A stretch of DNA of 48,138 nt from JAKJEP01 sp964580995. Its GTDB lineage: Bacteria; Planctomycetota; Phycisphaerae; Sedimentisphaerales; SM23-30. The notes below the pieces were generated by a model. That model saw nothing but the letters and a program-made list of their open reading frames with translations. It ran no database searches and was not told the DNA's origin. The position numbers and the translations under genes are program-made. This document shows positions 41,980 through 48,138 of this stretch, piece after piece. Position 1 is the stretch's first letter, and each line of letters starts with the position of its first letter. The stretch is from positions 1-48,138 of the forward strand of contig CAZOMV010000035.1 of the NCBI GenBank assembly GCA_964580995.1. The letters are read 5' to 3'.

Positions 41980-44262
41980 TCAGATTAACTGATTTTTTCT
42001 GCGCAGGATCCATTCCACGGTAACCAGAATCAGGAAAACAATGAACCATATCGGCGAGTTCCACATCTGGCTGGTTTGTATTTTACTATTGATGCGCGGC
42101 TCACTTGGCAGCGACTGGATTAACTTCTGAACCGCCGGGTCGTCGGTGATTTCCGCGTATAATCCGCCGGTGGTCCGGGCGATCTGCTGCATGACCGCCG
42201 TATTGGCAGTCGGGTCCTCCAGCTCGATTTGGGAACCTTCCACCAGAAATTCGGTCTGCTGGTTGGCCAGATCGGCGTCGGTGCGGTGCAGCCGGGCCAA
42301 AACCTGGAAGCGACCACCGCGGGCGGGAAAATAGGTCGCCGTCCAGCGATTGACATTGACCGCGTCGGGACTCGGAGTGAGCGGGATGGTCTGATTGTCC
42401 GGCGTGCTTACCAGCAGTTCCAGGGAGGCGGTATCTCCTTCTTCACCGGGGAGCATGACGGCGGGATTCCGGTTGACGGTGACCGTTACCCGGCTGCCGC
42501 GTTTATATAAGGCGGCGTCGGTTGAAATCTGCAGGGCGGTTTGTTCATCGGCCACGTCGCGATGCGCCAGCCAGCGGGTCATCTGAGACCAGAACCGCAC
42601 ATAGAGGGCATCGGATTGCCCGGTGAGCCGCAGCAGGCGGGACCAGCGCCAGGTGGTGTCGGCGGTCAATACGGTAACCACGCCTTTGCCGAACGGCTGG
42701 GCCGCCAGTACGATGAATCCTTCCTGGCTGGGTGACAGGGGATTCGGCAGCGGATGGCGTGCCAGAACGGTAGCGGCGGGTTTGGCACCTTTGACGGCGA
42801 CGATGCCTCTCAACTCCGGCAGGGAATTCCACAGCCGTGCGTCCTGAGTCATATCGCCGGTGATGGCCAGGGCCGGGTGGCTGCGGCCTTCATAGGTCAG
42901 CTCGAACCGGAAAGGCTCATCGATTTGCTGCATGCCGCCCTCCATGATCTCCACCGGCAATACCTCGGCCAGGGGGGTGCGAATCAGGCCATTCTCCGAG
43001 AGATTCTGATAGCCGCCGAGAATCATCAAACCTCCGCCGTTTTCGACCCAGTTTTTCAGGGCGGCATAACATGACTCATCCAGCATGTTCGACTCGAAGT
43101 CGCCCAGCAGGACGACATTGATTTTTTCGAGGCGCTGGGGGCTGAGCAGTTCCGAGCCGGTCATGACCGAAGCGACGGAGACCTGCTGGGGACTGGCGGA
43201 CCGTACGAAACTGATTAAATCGACATCGGGATCCTGACTGAGGCATTCGCGCAGGAATTTGTATTCGGTGCGCAGGACGCCCTCCACGTAGAGCACGCGG
43301 ATCGGATCGGCCTCCACCCGGAGCTTGAACATGGACGAATTGTTTACGGTGGTTCGTTCCTGCGGCTGGGACGGCAGTTGGGCCGTTAATACGAAGTCGC
43401 CCGGTTCGACCGGGGTGTAATTGACCACCACCATCTGTTCGGTGGTGCCGCCGTCCAGTTGGACATATTGGCTGGCCAGCGTCTTGCCCGCCCGCTCGAT
43501 GGTGAGCGGGACTTGCAAGGCACCCGGGCCGTCCTTGCGCAGCAGCACTTTTATAGGGACTGTATTATGGACCAGCGTGCGGGCGGGGCAATCGACAGAA
43601 ACGACCGCCAGGTCCACGCTGGGATCGGCGCCGCCGGTAGGGGCGGGGAAGCTGAGGCTGTAGATAGGTAGAGGATATTCCTGCAAGACCAGGTAATTGC
43701 CCCGATTGGTGGTATCTCGGCCGTCAGAGATCAGCAGGACTCCGGCGGCGTGCCGTCCGCGCAGCCGTCCGCCGACCGATTGCAGGGCACGAACCAGATC
43801 GGTCTGTTCGACGGCCGGTTCGGAAGGCAGCACTTTCGAATCCGGGGGAAGCTCCTTTCCTAAAATATCGAACCAGCGTATCTCAAATCGTTTTTCCAGG
43901 TTCTGCGCGTTGGGCGAGAGCCGGAACCAATCCCGCATAAACTGATAGCGGTTGATCCAGTCGCCCGGGCGGAGCGGCTGCGAGAGGGACATGCTTTGCG
44001 AATTGTCAAAGAGAACCGCCAGTTGCGGGATTTCGGCCTGTTCGATCCGGTCCTGCCAGCCGGGTTTTACCAGGGCGACCAGCAGTACCAGAACCCCCAG
44101 GCAGCGGATCAGCAGGAGGAGCCAGGCGAGCTTCCGTTTGCTCAGGCGGAAGATATCGCGATAGGTCAGAACCAGGAAGACCAGGCAGCCCGCGCTGAGC
44201 AGAATCCAAAACCAGGGCGGATTCATTTTTTGCAATACCAGACTGGCAAAAATGTACGTCAT
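41980..44262 (-). CDS. VWA-domain membrane protein with glutamine-amidotransferase-like domain
   Basis: A 760-residue protein. Two N-terminal membrane helices (about 17-36 and 43-64) are followed by a von Willebrand A domain with MIDAS motif DNSQS (about 86-90). Beta-rich sections follow, then a GATase1-like alpha/beta section (about 350-560; INVVLLGDFESNML, WVENGGGLMILGG) that lacks an obvious catalytic Cys-His pair. A C-terminal helix (about 734-752) precedes a RRKNQ tail. VWA proteins of this class bind partners through a metal ion at the periplasmic or cytoplasmic face. TAGGA is 9 nt upstream of the ATG at 44262; the in-frame ATG at 44226 has no site. It is 13 bp behind the BatA-type gene. 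Confidence 0.75.
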   Translation of the reverse strand: MTYIFASLVLQKMNPPWFWILLSAGCLVFLVLTYRDIFRLSKRKLAWLLLLIRCLGVLVLLVALVKPGWQDRIEQAEIPQLAVLFDNSQSMSLSQPLRPGDWINRYQFMRDWFRLSPNAQNLEKRFEIRWFDILGKELPPDSKVLPSEPAVEQTDLVRALQSVGGRLRGRHAAGVLLISDGRDTTNRGNYLVLQEYPLPIYSLSFPAPTGGADPSVDLAVVSVDCPARTLVHNTVPIKVLLRKDGPGALQVPLTIERAGKTLASQYVQLDGGTTEQMVVVNYTPVEPGDFVLTAQLPSQPQERTTVNNSSMFKLRVEADPIRVLYVEGVLRTEYKFLRECLSQDPDVDLISFVRSASPQQVSVASVMTGSELLSPQRLEKINVVLLGDFESNMLDESCYAALKNWVENGGGLMILGGYQNLSENGLIRTPLAEVLPVEIMEGGMQQIDEPFRFELTYEGRSHPALAITGDMTQDARLWNSLPELRGIVAVKGAKPAATVLARHPLPNPLSPSQEGFIVLAAQPFGKGVVTVLTADTTWRWSRLLRLTGQSDALYVRFWSQMTRWLAHRDVADEQTALQISTDAALYKRGSRVTVTVNRNPAVMLPGEEGDTASLELLVSTPDNQTIPLTPSPDAVNVNRWTATYFPARGGRFQVLARLHRTDADLANQQTEFLVEGSQIELEDPTANTAVMQQIARTTGGLYAEITDDPAVQKLIQSLPSEPRINSKIQTSQMWNSPIWFIVFLILVTVEWILRRKNQLI

Positions 44263-44275
44263 GTAATTTGTCCTA

Positions 44276-46606
44276 CTAATTCTTTCCTAGCAATCCTGCC
44301 GCCGGCTGGTTGGTTACCGGAAGGATGTCGCGGCGGTTCATGGCATCCGCCACACGCAGTGCGCGGCGTTTCGATAACTGGCTGGCCAGCAGCGGTTCCG
44401 TCAGGGCCACGATCAGTGCGGCCCATAAAAGCAAATCCCATACCCCGTACCCTCGCCGTGCCTGCAAGACTGCGCTGCCGGCCGATTCGGGGTCATCGAT
44501 AAAGATTACGGGATTATCCGGGCCGGCTATACTTTTTACCTCGTCCGGCAAAAGCGAGCGCAGTTGGGATTCTTCCGCGGGAAGGTTGGCGGCAAAGATC
44601 ATCTGAGGATTTGCGGTATCGGGGTCGGTGGCAAAACGTACCACATATAAGCCGGCCTGGTCGGTGTCGGTAAAGGTGTCCGGCGTTTTCACGTCGTTTT
44701 CCAGGGGATCGGCCTGCTGGTAGCCGGCGGTGCCATCGGGCTTGAAAACCTGGAGGGTTTGTAGTTGGGTAACGGAGGCGGGCAGTTTTACGATCTGGCC
44801 GGTGTTCAGAAAATTCGCCCGCTGCGTTCCGGGCTGGGCCAGGTAGGAAACGATTCGATACAGCCAGGGCAGATAGGCGGGCTGGAGCGGGAAATTGGAC
44901 CAGTCGCGATCGATGGAAGAGGTAAAGAGCATCACGCGACCCTGACCGAAGATTTTTTCCATCAGAAGGGGGTTTCCCGCCGCATCCTGCATGAGCACTT
45001 CCGCCTCGCCGGGATCCACCTGGTATCGTTTCGAGAACCGAATGCCGGTGAGGCTTCCGAGTTTGCCGCCGCTGAAGCCGGCCAGGGCCGGATGTTTCTC
45101 GTTCAGGGCGGCGAGGAAACCGGTTTCACTGGTGTCCCCGGCAAGAATCGGGTTTTCGTCGCCGGACGATTCCAGCAAACGGAGCAGTTTGCCCGGCAGC
45201 AGCCCCCCCTGCAGCCGATGGCTGCCCACCCAGGAATTCCAGGAGTCGGGATTCACCCGATCGCCCAACGTGATGAAAAGGCTGCCGCCCTGATCGACAT
45301 ATTTTTCCAGATCTTCCAGGACCGACGGGACAAGATCCGATACGTTGGCCAGCAGGACCAGGGGATAGCCATCCAGTTTTGGTTTGGTTAGATCCTGGGG
45401 ATTGATCGGATCGATCTGTACCGGGGCCGCGGTTTGGCCGGTTCCGCCGCCTTCCGCCTGGTTTTCGGGCAGCACCGTGAGAGCCAGACGGAAGAAGAAT
45501 AATTCATCCTGGGCGGCAATGGCGGAGGGGGAGCCATTGACGGCCAGCAAACGCAGGTTGTCATCGACATAGAGGGCAAAGAACCGCTGGTTATCACAGA
45601 GCAGGGATTCCGGCGCCAGGCCTTCCTCGTGGGTTAAAACCACTTTTCCGCCATGCCAGCCGGTATTCATAAACCGATGCTGAAAACGAATGAGCTGGGA
45701 GCGACCGGCCGGCAGTTCGATCTTTTTCTGGCTGACGGTCTGGCCGTCCACAACCAGAGCGGCTGATGCGTTCTGCGGCTCCGGACCGTGGTTGGTAAGC
45801 AGGGTGCGGAATGTAAATGGGATGGCGAGCATAGGCCGGGCGGTGCCATACTGAATCGCATCAATCGAAAGATTGGGGGTCTGCGCCGTTTGCGCGCGGA
45901 CGGCCACCAGGAAAAAGGCGGCCTGGATCCCGGCGGTCGGATCGGCGCCGGGGGAAAGGGCGGTTTCCTGGAAGTCGCTGAAAATATAGATTTCCTTGAC
46001 ACCGCCGGATACATCGGTGTTTTCCGCAGCGCCAATGGTCTGGGCGGCGGAGCGGATGGCCCATTCCACGTTGGTGGCCAGATCGGTCGGCGCTACTTCC
46101 CGAATGGTTTTTCGGATCGCCTCAAAATCGCTGGTAGGCTGCTCAAAAAGGATTTTCGGACCAGTCTGTCGCTGTCCGGCCAGGATGACGGTGGCCTTAT
46201 CGCCGCGGGAGGCAGAAAGTTCATCGATAATCGAAATCGCGCCGGCCTTGGCCCGTTCCAGCAGGATTCCCCGCTCGGAAAGGCTTGCCATCGAGGCCGA
46301 GTCATCCAGGATGATCGCCACCTTTCTGGCATCGCCGCCGAGGCCGATCCATTTTGACAGCGCGGGCGTGCGGATAATCGGCTGGGCCAGGGCCAGGGCG
46401 AAAAAGGCCAGCAGGGCCATCCGCAGGATCATCAGGAACAGGTCCTGAAATCGGGCACGGCGGGCGGAACGCAGAAAATTCTCATCGAAGAACTGGGTCG
46501 TGGAGAAAACGATTTTCTGGGTCCGGTGCGAGCGCCGCAGATGGATGAGCAGCGGAATCCCAACGGCCAGGATACCAATCAGAAACCAGGGGGCTAAAAA
46601 TGTCAT
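44276..46606 (-). CDS. BatA-domain/VWA membrane protein
   Basis: A 776-residue protein. The N-terminal BatA double-helix domain (about 1-80) opens MTFLAPWFLIGILAVGIPLL, followed by IHLRRSHRTQKIVFSTTQFF and a second helix with ALAQPI. A VWA domain (about 92-240) has MIDAS DDSAS. Two beta sections and a GATase1-like region (about 330-560; YPLVLLANVSDLV, YVDQGGSLFITLGD) follow. A last helix lies near 725-745. BatA proteins work with MoxR ATPases and DUF58 proteins, and in Bacteroides the set was linked to aerotolerance. It is 30 bp behind the DUF58 gene. Like its neighbour it pairs VWA with a GATase-like fold, suggesting an old duplication of one architecture. Confidence 0.8.
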   Translation of the reverse strand: MTFLAPWFLIGILAVGIPLLIHLRRSHRTQKIVFSTTQFFDENFLRSARRARFQDLFLMILRMALLAFFALALAQPIIRTPALSKWIGLGGDARKVAIILDDSASMASLSERGILLERAKAGAISIIDELSASRGDKATVILAGQRQTGPKILFEQPTSDFEAIRKTIREVAPTDLATNVEWAIRSAAQTIGAAENTDVSGGVKEIYIFSDFQETALSPGADPTAGIQAAFFLVAVRAQTAQTPNLSIDAIQYGTARPMLAIPFTFRTLLTNHGPEPQNASAALVVDGQTVSQKKIELPAGRSQLIRFQHRFMNTGWHGGKVVLTHEEGLAPESLLCDNQRFFALYVDDNLRLLAVNGSPSAIAAQDELFFFRLALTVLPENQAEGGGTGQTAAPVQIDPINPQDLTKPKLDGYPLVLLANVSDLVPSVLEDLEKYVDQGGSLFITLGDRVNPDSWNSWVGSHRLQGGLLPGKLLRLLESSGDENPILAGDTSETGFLAALNEKHPALAGFSGGKLGSLTGIRFSKRYQVDPGEAEVLMQDAAGNPLLMEKIFGQGRVMLFTSSIDRDWSNFPLQPAYLPWLYRIVSYLAQPGTQRANFLNTGQIVKLPASVTQLQTLQVFKPDGTAGYQQADPLENDVKTPDTFTDTDQAGLYVVRFATDPDTANPQMIFAANLPAEESQLRSLLPDEVKSIAGPDNPVIFIDDPESAGSAVLQARRGYGVWDLLLWAALIVALTEPLLASQLSKRRALRVADAMNRRDILPVTNQPAAGLLGKN

Positions 46607-46636
46607 ATGTTTCTAACTTCAGTTATCAATAAGTTG

Positions 46637-47577
46637 TCAAAAAGTCGTTCGCGCTGTTCTTTGGTGCCGGCGCCGGGTGAGGAAGGTGCCTAAAAATCCA
46701 TCAAACGGCTGGGTCGTGTCCGTCAGGGAGTAGCTGAGGTTGCGGGAGAGTGCTCCCTTGCGAATTTCATCGAGATAGCGGCTGAGCTGCTGGAGGTAAT
46801 GGTTGCGAATCGCCTGGGCGTCGGAAGCGATGCGGGCACCGGTTTCCATGTTTTCAATTTGCCCGGCATCCCGGAAGGGAAAGGTCAGCTCCGCCTGATC
46901 GAGAATTTGCATGACGATCACCTCGTGTTTTTTGTGATGAAAATGGCCCAGGGCATCCAGCAGGCTTTGCGGCCCGCCTTGATCGCCGCTTAATAAATCC
47001 GAGAGCACCACCACCAGGGCACGGCGGTTCATGGTTTCCGCGAGTTGATGGAACGTTTGCGGCAGGTCGGTCTGCCCCTGGGCCTGAACGTTTTCCAGTT
47101 GTTCCAGTACCACGCGCAAGTGTCCCCGGCCCTGGCGCGGGGGGATGTTCAGCCGGACGCGGTCGCCGTAAACGATCAGGCCAAACGCGTCGTGCTGCAT
47201 CAGCATCAAATAGGCCAGGGTAGCCGCCAGGTAGCAGCCATATTCCAATTTCGTCATCGGACCGAGGTGCCGGTAGTTCATGGAAGCTGAGGCGTCCAGC
47301 AGCAGGTAGCAGCGGAGGTTGGTTTGCTCTTCGTACTGTTTGACGTAGAGTTTGTCGCGTTTGGCCAGGATTTTCCAGTCCAGATGGCGCGGATCGATGC
47401 CGGGAGTGTACTGGCGGTGTTCGGCGAACTCGACGGAGAAGCCGTGGTGGGGCGAGCGGTGCTGGCCGGAAAAGAGACCTTCCACAACCAGCCGGGCCGC
47501 CAGGCCAAGATTTTTGAGTTTCACCAGGGCAGCAGGATCCAGAAATTTCGTACCGTTGCTTATTTGTGTCATAATCA

Positions 47578-47578
<1 letters not shown>
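46637..47578 (-). CDS. DUF58 family protein
   Basis: About 313 residues, soluble. The family core is RQYTPGIDPRHLDWKILAKR followed by KLYVKQYEEQTNLRCYLLLD, the latter ending in a VWA-like ASASM MIDAS-type segment. VVVLSDLLSGDQGG and EVIVMQILDQAELTF follow. DUF58 proteins accompany MoxR ATPases and are thought to be their substrates or adaptors at the membrane. The start overlaps the moxR stop codon as TGATG (ATG at 47578), the usual sign of translational coupling; a second in-frame ATG is at 47572. It is the second gene of the operon visible here. Confidence 0.9.

Positions 47579-48138
<560 letters not shown>

Overview
The window reads as a chromosomal segment from a Planctomycetota bacterium, most likely of the Phycisphaerae/Sedimentisphaerales type. 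This is inferred from gene content. The pointers are a topoisomerase VI B subunit in a bacterial context, a secreted beta-helix protein of the 'choice-of-anchor' kind with a modular C-terminal domain, a Gram-negative-type YidC with a large periplasmic domain, a MoxR/DUF58/BatA-type operon extended with giant membrane proteins and a PA14/PKD/TPR-like secreted protein, and an isolated dnaA. No rRNA, tRNA, CRISPR array or transposase gene was seen.

Layout. 1-1.75 kb: the edge of a surface-polysaccharide locus (UDP-glucose dehydrogenase fragment, a NusG-like antiterminator, an initiating sugar transferase). 1.75-7.4 kb: an accessory, A/T-richer and repeat-rich stretch. It holds a frameshifted beta-helix gene, a partial second copy of its C-terminal domain 1,807 bp downstream, small membrane proteins of unknown role, strongly structured non-coding DNA, helically phased A-tracts and dispersed short repeat motifs. 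7.5-13.5 kb: a B12/radical SAM enzyme, a GT39-like membrane glycosyltransferase, the translation factor EttA and an unknown protein. 13.7-19.6 kb, minus strand: uppP-pgpA-top6B, then an acetate-type transporter closed by a clear terminator, then serA. 19.9-28.5 kb, plus strand: alr-macro domain, lon, a STAS/ACT/enolase-superfamily group, an unknown gene next to inverted repeats, and metK. 28.6-33.5 kb, minus strand: phosphoesterase-yidC-mnmE and a lipoprotein. 34.1-35.5 kb: dnaA. 35.6-48.1 kb, minus strand: one long probable operon running from moxR (cut by the window edge) through DUF58, a BatA/VWA protein, a second VWA protein, a 1,075-residue DUF4175-like protein, a PA14/PKD/TPR-like protein and a secreted protein of unknown function.

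How the genes fit together. Much of the conserved core concerns the envelope: uppP recycles undecaprenyl phosphate, pgpA makes phosphatidylglycerol, alr supplies D-alanine, yidC inserts membrane proteins, and the Bat-like operon probably builds or guards an envelope complex. The rest is housekeeping: dnaA, lon, metK, mnmE, serA and ettA.

Most notable signals: (1) a 90-bp element present three times without gaps in the same orientation, with two copies bracketing dnaA and one upstream of alr; (2) nine A-tracts at about 10-11 bp spacing (1882-1970), predicting intrinsically curved DNA; (3) a hairpin-rich stretch ending in two terminator-like hairpins (4785-4966), a candidate unrecognised structured RNA; (4) a topoisomerase VI B gene with no A-subunit gene nearby and a basic/proline-rich N-terminal tail; (5) the extended Bat-like operon, which is the best candidate here for a poorly described multi-protein system.
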